Assembly (NCBI RefSeq): GCF_900104095.1
Contig: NZ_FNJO01000001.1
Coordinates: 310,001 to 374,000 of the forward strand
DNA: 64,000 bases
Reading direction: 5' to 3'
Source of the DNA: Ralstonia sp. 25mfcol4.1
GTDB taxonomy: Bacteria; Pseudomonadota; Gammaproteobacteria; Burkholderiales; Burkholderiaceae
A program made the position numbers and the translations under genes. A model generated the notes under the pieces. That model was not told the origin of the DNA and ran no database searches. It was given only the letters and a program-made list of their open reading frames with translations. This document shows positions 1-7,861 of the stretch, in pieces. Numbering within the stretch: position 1 is the stretch's first letter; the number at the start of each line of letters is the position of its first letter.

Positions 1-277
1 GGTGCGGGCGCTGCCGGGCGCGGACACCATGGTCGTGGCCGCATCGGGGCTGACCGAGGCCCACGTCCGCTTCGCGGCGCGCCACGAACTGGCCCGCCGG
101 GTGGAAGACGTGCTGGGCCGGCGCAATCGCGCGCTGTTCCTGGATGCAGGGGCCGCGCTGGCCGGGGCGCCGCGCGTGGCGCAGATCCTGGCCGAGGAAC
201 TGGGTCACGATGCCGCCTGGCAGGCCAGGGAGCTGGAGGACTTCGGCGCGCTGGCCCGTGGCTACCTGCTCGGCTGA
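1..277 (+). CDS. glpD: Glycerol-3-phosphate dehydrogenase, C-terminal fragment (5' end outside window)
   Basis: The last 92 codons of a protein whose beginning lies before the window. The segment starting FAARHELARRVEDVLGRR, followed by LFLDAGAA and a final WQ-x-x-EL-x-x-F-x-x-LA-x-x-Y pattern, is the helical C-terminal cap of FAD-dependent aerobic glycerol-3-phosphate dehydrogenase. That membrane-associated enzyme oxidises glycerol 3-phosphate to dihydroxyacetone phosphate and passes electrons to quinone. The FAD-binding and catalytic parts are not visible, so the call rests on this cap alone. The gene ends with TGA at 275-277 and the next gene starts 91 bases later on the same strand. Confidence 0.78.
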   Translation, partial: VRALPGADTMVVAASGLTEAHVRFAARHELARRVEDVLGRRNRALFLDAGAALAGAPRVAQILAEELGHDAAWQARELEDFGALARGYLLG

Positions 278-368
278 ATCGCCCGGAATGCTCCTGGAAG
301 GCAGCAAATGGGCTGCCGTGGTGCGAGACTTCGGCGATAATGCCGGCTATTGCATCAGGGAGAACACC

Positions 369-770
369 ATGGACGACATGGACGAGATGGACGAGATTGA
401 TGATCTGTCCGATCTGCCGATGCCCCGGTTCATCTGGGGCTTCGCCATTACCGCCAGCAAGGGCGGTGAAGTCACGCACGACGAATTCGAGTACCTGACC
501 CACACCCACAATCCGCGCTTCTCGTGTCGCGTCGTGGAACTGGAGGACGTGCCCGCCCCGGACAACGAGGCGGACATCGACGGTCGCCTGGTTCACTACG
601 ACGAGCCGGACCGCCTGTTCTATATCACCGATCTTGGCATGGCGCTCGTCAACTTCCAGATGTTCGACAAGCTGCCCGACAAGAGCCGGCTCAAGAAAGT
701 CTGCGACGAAGCCATCAAGAACTGGATGCTGCGGCGTGAATTCCTCGACGACGAGGAAGACGAAGGCTGA
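369..770 (+). CDS. Acidic conserved hypothetical protein, 133 aa
   Basis: I do not recognise this family. The ATG at 369 is preferred over upstream in-frame starts because AGGGAG lies 7 bases before it and the upstream extension looks like translated non-coding sequence. The protein is cytosolic in character, with no signal peptide or membrane segment. It begins with an Asp/Glu/Met-rich run and ends in another acidic tail (EDDEE-like). The middle has an alternating hydrophobic pattern with phrases such as PRFIWGFAIT and DRLFYITDLGMAL, compatible with a small alpha/beta fold. It is followed at once by a strong intrinsic terminator, so it is probably a single-gene or last-gene transcript. Confidence 0.75.
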   Translation: MDDMDEMDEIDDLSDLPMPRFIWGFAITASKGGEVTHDEFEYLTHTHNPRFSCRVVELEDVPAPDNEADIDGRLVHYDEPDRLFYITDLGMALVNFQMFDKLPDKSRLKKVCDEAIKNWMLRREFLDDEEDEG

Positions 771-771
771 A

Positions 772-800
772 GAAAAAAGCACCCTCGGGTGCTTTTTTGT
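772..800 (+). terminator. Intrinsic terminator after the acidic hypothetical gene
   Basis: A-rich lead, then a GCACCC/GGGTGC stem with a short loop and a run of six T, starting 2 bases after the stop codon at 770. The A and T tracts make it work in principle in both directions, so it may also close the minus-strand gene at 824-1048. Confidence 0.85.
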
Positions 801-823
801 TGCCTGGGCGGCCTGGCTGGCCC

Positions 824-1048
824 CTAGTTGTCCTTTACCTCGATCAGCCCCGACGCCACGCGCTCGATCTCGCAATACACGGGCAACGCCTCGAGCGGCC
901 CCGTGCAACCCACGCCCGATGCCTGGCTGGCATGGGCGCCCGGTGGCAGGAACACGAATGCCATGCCGGGCTGGAAGCCAGGATGCCGGCGCAGACTGTC
1001 ATTGAGAATGTCTAGATACTGCGATCGCGAAAAGACCTGCTTGGCCAT
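824..1048 (-). CDS. Small conserved hypothetical protein, 74 aa
   Basis: Not assigned to a family. The ATG at 1048 is preceded on the minus strand by GGAG about 8 bases upstream, a clear ribosome-binding site. The sequence starts MAKQVFSRSQYLDILND, has a central hydrophobic strand (GMAFVFLPPGA), and contains two cysteines (VGCTGPLE and VYCEIE) in its second half. It lacks a signal peptide, so a cytosolic protein is likely. The gene is convergent with the 369-770 gene and probably shares the bidirectional terminator at 772-800. Confidence 0.65.
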   Translation of the reverse strand: MAKQVFSRSQYLDILNDSLRRHPGFQPGMAFVFLPPGAHASQASGVGCTGPLEALPVYCEIERVASGLIEVKDN

Positions 1049-1157
1049 GTCGAGTCTCCGGAAGATCGGCTGAGCCCGGAAATCCTAGCATGGCCTTGCC
1101 GGCGCCCGGCACCGCATCGTGAGATTGACGGCATCGGGCGCGGTAGCCAGTACGCGG

Positions 1158-1601
1158 CTAGCACTCGCCCTTCTTGGCGTGGCCCGGCGGGCAGTGGTAG
1201 CCGCGCGGGCCGCCGCGGGGGCGGTCACCGTCGTAGTCGCCACGATCGTGCCCATGATAGTGGTCGTAGTCGGGGCCGCGGTTCCAACGCTCGGGCTGCA
1301 TCACCCAGCCGTTGCTGGCACGCACCCAGCGCGGTTGCTCATAGACATAGCCCGGACGTGCGGTCACCCAATGGCCCTGCTTCCATGCGTGCTTGCGATA
1401 GTGGTCGTCCCAGACCCAGTAGCCGGGCGCCCAGACATAACCCGCGCGTGGTGCCGGCACGGCCTCGTAGATCGGCGCCGGCGGCGGCGTGCCAATGCCG
1501 ATATTGATGTTGACCTGGGCCAGCGCCGCGGGCGCGAAGGCCGTGGCGGACCAGAGCAGTGCGGCGCTGGCTGCGGCGCGCAGGAAAGCATGGCGATTCA
1601 A
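1158..1601 (-). CDS. Secreted YXWGXW-repeat-type protein
   Basis: Exported protein of unknown function with Trp/Tyr/Gly-rich imperfect repeats (VWAPGYWVWDD, WKQGHWV, RWVRASNGWV), the pattern of the YXWGXW repeat family common in Burkholderiales. I chose the TTG at 1601 because AGAGGGGG sits just before it and it places the signal peptide (charged RHAFLR, then AAASAALLW and a likely cleavage after PAALAQ) at the very N-terminus. A longer reading from an ATG at 1634 is possible. The C-terminus is rich in His, Asp, Arg and Gly (DYDHYHGHDRGDYDGD) and ends KKGEC, hinting at metal or polyanion contact. Function is not known. Confidence 0.75.
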   Translation of the reverse strand: MNRHAFLRAAASAALLWSATAFAPAALAQVNINIGIGTPPPAPIYEAVPAPRAGYVWAPGYWVWDDHYRKHAWKQGHWVTARPGYVYEQPRWVRASNGWVMQPERWNRGPDYDHYHGHDRGDYDGDRPRGGPRGYHCPPGHAKKGEC

Positions 1602-1769
1602 GGTGACCCCCTCTTCTTTTAGGAACAATGCCATAGACAAATGTGAACGAACGGACAGCAGTTTACCCACCGCGCACACGGTGTGATGTAAGAAAGCGTG
1701 TCTGGGCGTTACCGCCCCGGGGATCGGGGCGTCAGCGTATGGGTAAGCGGCAGGCGCGGCCGACGGACT

Positions 1770-1973
1770 TCAGTGGTCGGCGGCCATCGCCTTCAGTTCG
1801 GCCTCGCCGGCCACGCGGGCGGCGTCGGCAGTGGTGAAAGTGTCGTCCGACACCATGGTGCGCCGGATCTGCTGCGCGCCGAAGTCCACCAGCGCGATGA
1901 CCCACACGTAGCGCCCGGCCTGGGGCGCGGTCTGCACAAAAGCCTTCAACTGCGGTCTGGATTCACTCGTCAT
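1770..1973 (-). CDS. Small hypothetical protein, 67 aa
   Basis: Unrecognised. The start at 1973 (MTSESRPQLK) is supported by GGAG followed by 7 bases before the ATG; an in-frame start at 1994 would leave this site inside the gene. The protein has one central strand-like segment (GRYVWVIALVDFG) and an acidic, Ala-rich C-terminal helix (TTADAARVAGEAELKAMAADH). No signal peptide or known motif is visible. It is transcribed away from the yfiR-like gene, so the 260-base interval between them must hold both promoters. Confidence 0.6.
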   Translation of the reverse strand: MTSESRPQLKAFVQTAPQAGRYVWVIALVDFGAQQIRRTMVSDDTFTTADAARVAGEAELKAMAADH

Positions 1974-2232
1974 GATGTATCTCCGTTGGAACACGACAGG
2001 ACAAGACGCTGGCAGGCGCGCGTTGCCAAAAACTCTAGCATATCCATTCCGCCGGCCGGCCTAGGGCATCTGGCCCGGATGCGGACGCAGGCGTTTGTGG
2101 CTACAGTTTTTGCAGATCCTGCCGAAACCTCCATGGAGTCTCTCACCCGCCAGTTCCGCCGGTCCGACCGCACTTTCGCCCGCCGCCCAATTGCCGCGCT
2201 CCGCGTTACGCCCATCTCTCCGTTCCCGCGCC

Positions 2233-2850
2233 GTGCGCCGCCGTGTACGCCTGGCCCCGCCGGCGTTGCTGGCGCTGCTGGCGTTGCTGGTGGTTGTCCA
2301 TCAGCCGATACCCGCCCGCGCGTCCGCGCCGCCGGCTCCCGCATCCGCCGCCATGCCGCCAATAGCGCCGTCCGGTCCGTCGGCGCCGGCCATGCCCGTA
2401 TCGCGCCCCGACGCCGTCGCCCGCGTGGTCATGAGCCTGCTCAGCTACGCGCGCTGGCCCGGCGAGCGCGAAACCTTACGGCTTTGCGTCGATGGTTCGG
2501 CGCGCTTTGCGGGCAAGCTGATGGAAGGCGGCACGCTGTCCAGCGGGCGGCTCGTCGAGACCCGCCGGGTAGACGGGCTGCCCGAATCGCTGGCCTCCCA
2601 ATGCGACGCCCTGTACCTGGGGGCCATGAACGATGCCCGCCGCCGGGCGCTGACCGCCTATTTCGTCGGCAAACCCGTGCTGGTGATGACCGAAGAGGAT
2701 TTCGAGTGTGAGGGCGGCAGCATGTTCTGCCTGAGCATCCGCGAACACCAGGTGTCGTTCCGCATCAATCTCGACGCCATCGCGCGCAGCGGCATCCACG
2801 TGCATCCGGGCGTCCTGCAACTGGGACGCCGCAAGGCACCGGCATCATGA
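2233..2850 (+). CDS. yfiR: YfiR-type periplasmic repressor of a membrane diguanylate cyclase (DUF4154 family)
   Basis: Periplasmic protein expected to hold the neighbouring YfiN-type cyclase inactive. The GTG at 2233 puts a signal peptide (RRRVRLAPPALLALLALLVVV, about residues 2-22) at the N-terminus. The open frame extends up to a TTG at 2095, so the start is uncertain. The mature part carries four cysteines, C85, C124, C159 and C166. Their spacing (39, 35 and 7 residues) equals that of the two disulfides I recall for Pseudomonas aeruginosa YfiR (71-110, 145-152). The Ala/Pro-rich linker after the signal is unusually long. The stop overlaps the yfiN start by four bases, so the two are translationally coupled. 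The family call is firm; the ligand or redox signal is inferred. Confidence 0.82.
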   Translation: MRRRVRLAPPALLALLALLVVVHQPIPARASAPPAPASAAMPPIAPSGPSAPAMPVSRPDAVARVVMSLLSYARWPGERETLRLCVDGSARFAGKLMEGGTLSSGRLVETRRVDGLPESLASQCDALYLGAMNDARRRALTAYFVGKPVLVMTEEDFECEGGSMFCLSIREHQVSFRINLDAIARSGIHVHPGVLQLGRRKAPAS

Positions 2851-4163
2851 ACCTGCCCGGCCGCCGCACCTCCGTTCGTCCTGCCCTTCGGCCCGGCCAG
2901 CCCGCCCGGCCAGCCCCGGGCGCCCACGCGCGGCCGACGCTCTATGGCGTGCTGCGCCGCATCCACATGGGCGTGGCGCTGATCGCCGTGTTCACGGCCG
3001 GCATTTCGCTGACCTTCCTGGGCCTGACCGCGCTGCGCGCCTATGCCGATCACAACCTCCGACTGGTGGCGCGATCGATTGCCTACACGGTCGAGGCCCC
3101 GGTGGTATTCCGCGACGAAGCGGCGGCCGCCGACACCTTGTCGGCCATCGCCGCCGCCGAGGACCTGGCCGCCGTTGCCGTCTTCGATCGCGACGACCAG
3201 CCGCTGGCGTCGTGGCAACGCCCTGGCCAGGACCGCTTCCCGGCGCTGCGCGCGATGGCGGGCGACCTGCTGACCTCGGGCCCGGTGAACCAGCCGGTCA
3301 TCCACGAATCGCAGCAGGTGGGCAGCGTGCGCGTGACCGGCGATCCCATCGCCCTGCTGCATTTCCTGCTGCAGGGGGCGCTCGGACTGGTGGCCTGCCT
3401 GCTGCTGACGGCCGTGGGCGCGCACTATATGTCCAGCCGGATGCTGTCCAATATCGTCGATCCGCTACGCAATCTGATGCGCGTGGCCCATGCCGTGCGG
3501 TCCGAGCGCGCGTTCGGCCAGCGCATGCCGCCGGCCCGCATCGAGGAATTGAACGCACTGTCCGAGGACTTCAATGTTCTGCTCGACGAACTGGAGGCCT
3601 GGCAGAAGCAGCTGCAGCACGAGAACCGTTCGCTGGCGCACCGCGCGACACATGACAGCCTGACAGGATTGCTCAACCGCGCCGCGTTTACCGAGGCGCT
3701 TGACCTGGCCGTCCGCGCAGCGGCGGCCCGCAACCAGTACGCCGCCGTGCTCTATCTGGACAGTGACGACTTCAAGGGCATCAACGACCGCCATGGCCAC
3801 GCCGCCGGCGATGCCGTGCTGGTCGGGATCGCCCACCGCATCCGCGCCTGCCTGCGCGACAGCGACTGCGTGGCCCGTCTGGGCGGCGACGAATTCGCGG
3901 TGCTGGTTGCCGGGCTGCGCCAGCCCGACGACGCCTTCAATATCGCCGAAGGCATCCTGGACGCCATGACGAGCCCGATGGGGCTGCCCGACGGCGGCTC
4001 GATCGTCGCGCCCCTCAGCATCGGCGTGGCCGTGTATCCGCTCCATGCCCGCAACGGCACCGCCCTGCTGCATGCGGCCGACGCCGCGATGTACGGCGCC
4101 AAGCGCCAGTCTGGCGCCACCTGGCGCAGTGCCGAGGCCGCCCCACCGGAATCCCACGTCTAG
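2847..4163 (+). CDS. yfiN: YfiN/TpbB-type membrane diguanylate cyclase (periplasmic sensor-HAMP-GGDEF)
   Basis: Inner-membrane enzyme that makes c-di-GMP from two GTP when released from YfiR. Layout: a basic Pro-rich N-terminus (1-38), first membrane helix about 41-64, periplasmic domain about 65-168, second helix about 170-192, HAMP about 195-248, a short linker helix, then the catalytic domain from about 265. The active site is intact: LGGDEF at 345-350, with a canonical RxxD inhibitory site (R337 to D340) five residues before GGDEF, so product feedback is expected. The ATG overlaps the yfiR stop (ATGA). The 438 residues match the family's usual size. The order repressor-cyclase-OmpA lipoprotein is that of the YfiBNR system. 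Confidence 0.88.
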   Translation: MNLPGRRTSVRPALRPGQPARPAPGAHARPTLYGVLRRIHMGVALIAVFTAGISLTFLGLTALRAYADHNLRLVARSIAYTVEAPVVFRDEAAAADTLSAIAAAEDLAAVAVFDRDDQPLASWQRPGQDRFPALRAMAGDLLTSGPVNQPVIHESQQVGSVRVTGDPIALLHFLLQGALGLVACLLLTAVGAHYMSSRMLSNIVDPLRNLMRVAHAVRSERAFGQRMPPARIEELNALSEDFNVLLDELEAWQKQLQHENRSLAHRATHDSLTGLLNRAAFTEALDLAVRAAAARNQYAAVLYLDSDDFKGINDRHGHAAGDAVLVGIAHRIRACLRDSDCVARLGGDEFAVLVAGLRQPDDAFNIAEGILDAMTSPMGLPDGGSIVAPLSIGVAVYPLHARNGTALLHAADAAMYGAKRQSGATWRSAEAAPPESHV

Positions 4164-4174
4164 CCAACCCCGGT

Positions 4175-4696
4175 ATGCCGGACTTCGACGCCGCCCGCCG
4201 CCTGCACCTGCGCCACGCCGCAGCCGCGGCGCTGGCGGTGGCGGCGTACCTGGTGCTGCCGGGCTGCGCCACCCTGCCCCCGCCGGGCAAGCTCACCCCC
4301 GCGCAGGTGGCTGTCCTGAAAAGCCAGGGATTCGCGCTGACCGACAGCGGCTGGGAACTAGGGCTGCCCCACAAGGTGCTGTTCGGCTTCGACGAGGACG
4401 TGATCGCGCCCGAGCGCCAGGCGGCCCTGCAGCGCATGGGCCGCATGCTGCACGAGGCTGGTATCGAATCGCTGCGCATCGATGGCCATACCGACGACGC
4501 CGGCACCGTCGAATACAACCTGTTGCTGTCCCGGCGCCGCGCCGAGGCCGTCGCCCGCGTGCTGGCGGCTTGTGGCTTTCCGCGCGAACGCCTGGAGATC
4601 CGTGGCATGGGCAAGGGACGTCCGATCGCCGACAACCGCACTGCCGCCGGGCGCGCCGAGAACCGGCGGGTGGCCATCATCGTGTCGGTGGACTGA
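4175..4696 (+). CDS. yfiB: YfiB-type OmpA-family outer-membrane lipoprotein
   Basis: A 173-residue lipoprotein with a signal peptide ending in the lipobox LPGC at about residues 29-32, a short linker, then a peptidoglycan-binding OmpA-like domain (LFGFDEDVI, GHTDDAGT, NLLLSRRRAEAV, GMGKGRPIADN). In the Pseudomonas system YfiB sequesters YfiR at the outer membrane and so relieves inhibition of YfiN; the same role is inferred here from gene order. It starts 11 bases after the yfiN stop, which suggests one transcript. The domain is complete, including the Asp and Arg that typically contact diaminopimelate (HTDD and NRR near the end). Confidence 0.85.
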   Translation: MPDFDAARRLHLRHAAAAALAVAAYLVLPGCATLPPPGKLTPAQVAVLKSQGFALTDSGWELGLPHKVLFGFDEDVIAPERQAALQRMGRMLHEAGIESLRIDGHTDDAGTVEYNLLLSRRRAEAVARVLAACGFPRERLEIRGMGKGRPIADNRTAAGRAENRRVAIIVSVD

Positions 4697-4934
4697 CGCA
4701 GCGGCGGATTCCGAAGGAATCCTCTAATTCGGGTTTAAGCGACCCACCGCCGGGCCGGCAGCCCCCCGAACGATGGCGACACCGCTGCAATATCTACAAA
4801 AAGCCGGGCAAACCCTGCCCTTCGGCAGTAGGGATTCGGCCTTACACTCCCGGGGAGCGCGCGGCTGGACGGCAATCGAGGGAGCTTGCCGGTAGCGCGC
4901 CACGAATTCCCCAAGATAACGAGAAATAGACAGC

Positions 4935-7481
4935 ATGCGTACCCAGGCGCTGGAACAGGCGATCGATGCCGTGGTCGCGGTCAACGCGCGCAACCAGGTC
5001 ACCCTGTTCAATGCCGCGGCCGAGGCGTTGTGGGGTATCCGGCGATCGGCCGTGCTCGGACGATGCGCCAGCACCCTGGCGCTCGGCACGCTGACTGTGC
5101 CGGGCACTGGAAAGCCCGAGTCCGCGCGCCAGGTCGCCATCGCCCGGCCCGACGGCACGGTGCGTGATGTATGGATCCATACAACGGACTTCGCGCCGCT
5201 GGATGGCGATGCCGGCTCGGACGTGCGGTTCGCCGCCTTTCTGTGCGATCACCAGGACGAACGTGGCGAAACGCTGAGCCCGGCCGGCCTGCGCATGTTG
5301 TCGCTGTGCCTCGATCACGCTGAAAACCCGGTCATGATCACGGACGGACGCGGCATCATCTGCCACGTCAATGGTGGCTTCGCGCGGCTGCTGGGGTACG
5401 CCCGGCACCAGGCGGTAGGCCGGCCCTGGCATGAACTGCTGAAGCCGCTCAACGCGCGCGCCGACGCGATCGGCGCCCTGCTGGCCCCGCTGGCGCAGGG
5501 CAAGCCGCTCCAGCACGAGTCGCTGGTGGCCGACAAGGCCGGCCAGCCGCGCTGGCTGTCGGTGGCCGTGAGTCCGATCATGGCCCCGCCGCCGTCCGCT
5601 GCCATGACGAACACGGTCAGCGTGCTGACCGACATCACCGCCACCAAGGTGCGAGAGTCGATCCAGCACCGCACGCTCGAGGCATTGGCGCGGGACCTGC
5701 CCACCGCCGACATCATGGCCGACCTGTGCCGCCGGGTGGAGCGCATGGCGCCGGGCGCCGTCGCCGCGGTGATGCGCGTGACCGACGGACGCCTGAAGTG
5801 CGTGGCCATGCCGTCCGCCAACGCCGATGCCGTGGCCGCCTTCGACAACATGCCGATCGGCCTGCAATCGGGCTCTTGCGGCGCGGCGGCCTTCCTGGGC
5901 AAGCCCGTGGCCGTCGGCGACATCCCGCGCGATCCGCGCTGGGAAACGCTGCGCGACGTGGCACAGGCAGCCGGCCTGGCCGCGAGCTGGTCCACCCCGG
6001 TACGCGCCGCCGATGGCCGGGTGCTGGGCACGTTCGGCCTGTGCTTTACGGAGCCGCGGCTGCCCGATGCCTTCCACGAGAACCTGGTGGCGGTGGCCGC
6101 CGACCTCTGTGCGCTGGCGCTGTCGCACGACCTGGCGCAGGAACGCATCCACCGGCTGGCCTACTACGACGCCCTGACCGGCCTGCCCAACCGCCAGCTG
6201 CTGCTGGCGCGCACCGACGACGCCGTGGCCCGCGCCAACGCCGACGGCACGCCGCTGGCGCTGCTGTTCATCGATCTCAACGACTTCAAGCGCGTCAACG
6301 ACATCCAGGGCCATGTGGCGGGAGACCGCTTCCTGGTCGAGGTGGCCACGCGGCTGCAGCATGTGGCACACGATCAACATGCCGAGGCGATGGTGGGCCG
6401 CCTGTCCGGCGACGAATTCGCCGTGCTGCTGCCCGGTCACGCGCGCGATGCCGCGCTGGCCGCCGCCCAGCACCTGCTGCAGGCGCTAGGCGCGCCGGTC
6501 GGTATCGGCCACGGGCTCAGCCTGTCGCCATCGGCCAGCATCGGCATCAGCCTGCTGACCGAACAGGCACGCGACCGCGAAACGCTGCTGCATCACGCCG
6601 ACCTGGCCGTGTACCAGGCCAAGCGCCAGCGACTGCGGGACCCCGGCAACCAGGTTTGCCTCTACGACGCGGCACTGGCCCGCCGCCTGGGCGACCGGCG
6701 CACGCTGGAAGGCGAACTGCGCGAAGCCATCGCCGATGGCCGGCTGCGCATGCACTACCAGCCGCAGATTCACCTGGGCACAGGCCACCTCTGGGCCGTG
6801 GAGGCGCTGGCCCGCTGGCCGCACCCGCGCCGCGGCGATGTATCGCCGTCGGTCTTCGTGCCGCTGGCCGAGGAATCAGGACTGATCGTGGCGCTCGGCT
6901 ACTGGGCCGTGCGCGAAGCGTGCGCCCAGCTGGCACTATGGCGTGACGCCGGTGCAGCCGTGCCGGCGGTATCGGTCAACCTGTCGCCGATCTGCATTCG
7001 CGACCCCGGCCTGCCCGATGTGGTGGCCCAGGCGCTGGAGGCAAACGGCCTGCCGCCTGGCGCCCTGACCATCGAAATCACGGAAGGTGTCTTTCTGGAA
7101 CAGACGCCCGAGGCGGAAACCACCATCGACGCGCTGCGCAAGCTGGGCGTGCGGCTGTCGATCGACGATTTCGGAACGGGGTTTTCGAGCCTGAGCCAGC
7201 TCACGCGCCTGCCGGTGGAGGAAATCAAGCTGGATCGCAGCTTCCTGCTGGACCTGGAAACCAGCGAGGCCACGCGTACGCTGGTGGAGGCCGTGATCCG
7301 CATCGGCCGGGCGCGCCAGCTCAATGTCGTGGCCGAAGGGGTGACCAGCGCGTATCAGCGCCAGTTCCTGCAGGACCAGGGCTGCCACGTCGGGCAGGGA
7401 TTCCTGTTTGCCCAGCCACTTCCGGCGAAAGCCATCGAAGTGTGGCAGCCCCAGCCGGTTGCGACGGGGCTGCCTTCCTGA
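4935..7481 (+). CDS. PAS-PAS-GAF-GGDEF-EAL hybrid c-di-GMP enzyme, DosP-like architecture
   Basis: Cytosolic 848-residue sensor enzyme with no membrane helix. Order: PAS 1 about 1-110 (FNAAAEALWG), PAS 2 about 118-235, GAF about 250-395, GGDEF-type domain about 408-565 with SGDEF at 491-495, EAL domain about 590-840. The EAL domain keeps EAL at 623-625, VNLSP, EITEG and DDFGTGF at 744-750, so phosphodiesterase activity is likely. SGDEF is a tolerated first-position variant, so cyclase activity is possible; no RxxD is seen five residues before it. The architecture resembles E. coli DosP, but no His lies in the PAS 1 stretch where, from memory, DosP carries its proximal heme ligand. It starts 238 bases after yfiB, so it may have its own promoter. 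Confidence 0.85.
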   Translation: MRTQALEQAIDAVVAVNARNQVTLFNAAAEALWGIRRSAVLGRCASTLALGTLTVPGTGKPESARQVAIARPDGTVRDVWIHTTDFAPLDGDAGSDVRFAAFLCDHQDERGETLSPAGLRMLSLCLDHAENPVMITDGRGIICHVNGGFARLLGYARHQAVGRPWHELLKPLNARADAIGALLAPLAQGKPLQHESLVADKAGQPRWLSVAVSPIMAPPPSAAMTNTVSVLTDITATKVRESIQHRTLEALARDLPTADIMADLCRRVERMAPGAVAAVMRVTDGRLKCVAMPSANADAVAAFDNMPIGLQSGSCGAAAFLGKPVAVGDIPRDPRWETLRDVAQAAGLAASWSTPVRAADGRVLGTFGLCFTEPRLPDAFHENLVAVAADLCALALSHDLAQERIHRLAYYDALTGLPNRQLLLARTDDAVARANADGTPLALLFIDLNDFKRVNDIQGHVAGDRFLVEVATRLQHVAHDQHAEAMVGRLSGDEFAVLLPGHARDAALAAAQHLLQALGAPVGIGHGLSLSPSASIGISLLTEQARDRETLLHHADLAVYQAKRQRLRDPGNQVCLYDAALARRLGDRRTLEGELREAIADGRLRMHYQPQIHLGTGHLWAVEALARWPHPRRGDVSPSVFVPLAEESGLIVALGYWAVREACAQLALWRDAGAAVPAVSVNLSPICIRDPGLPDVVAQALEANGLPPGALTIEITEGVFLEQTPEAETTIDALRKLGVRLSIDDFGTGFSSLSQLTRLPVEEIKLDRSFLLDLETSEATRTLVEAVIRIGRARQLNVVAEGVTSAYQRQFLQDQGCHVGQGFLFAQPLPAKAIEVWQPQPVATGLPS

Positions 7482-7513
7482 AAGGGCTCGCGGCGGCACC
7501 CCGCCGTCTGAAT

Positions 7514-7789
7514 TCAGTCGCCGAACGGGTTCGGCACCGAACTGGCGGGATTGTCGACGAGATCGAACTCGTCGCGCACTTCGTCAACCACCGCGCGGAT
7601 CGACGCCTCGTAGCCGCGGGCATTGCCAAAGCGGGCCATGTCCCAGTTGCGCCCACGGGCATCGCGCTCGTGCGGCTCGGGGTCCGGCACCCGAACCCTT
7701 GCGCCGTCGTCCGCGATCTCGTCGATGTTCTGAATCCGCCGGCTCACCTCTTCCTTGATGACACGCCGGCTGCGTTCGAGCTTGGCCAT
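7514..7789 (-). CDS. Hypothetical protein, 91 aa
   Basis: Unrecognised small soluble protein. The start at 7789 (MAKLERSRRVIKEEVSRR) has a textbook site, GGAGG six bases before the ATG; the longer reading to 7834 would bury that site. The first third is a basic amphipathic helix, the middle is rich in Arg, Asp and Pro (PDPEPHERDARGRNWD), and the end is acidic. Convergent with the hybrid c-di-GMP enzyme and 72 bases downstream of the transaminase-type gene on the same strand. No functional statement is justified. Confidence 0.65.
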   Translation of the reverse strand: MAKLERSRRVIKEEVSRRIQNIDEIADDGARVRVPDPEPHERDARGRNWDMARFGNARGYEASIRAVVDEVRDEFDLVDNPASSVPNPFGD

Positions 7790-7861
7790 GAGCAGCCTCC
7801 TATCGGGGGTCTCCCGCAGCGGCCATCCTAGCACGCACCCACGGAGCCGGCGCGGATGTGC

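Noticed and set aside
1698..2711. 337-codon plus-strand ORF overlapping yfiR in another frame
   Set aside because: The overlapping yfiR frame has a signal peptide and family cysteines; this frame is Arg/Pro/Ala-rich without a domain.
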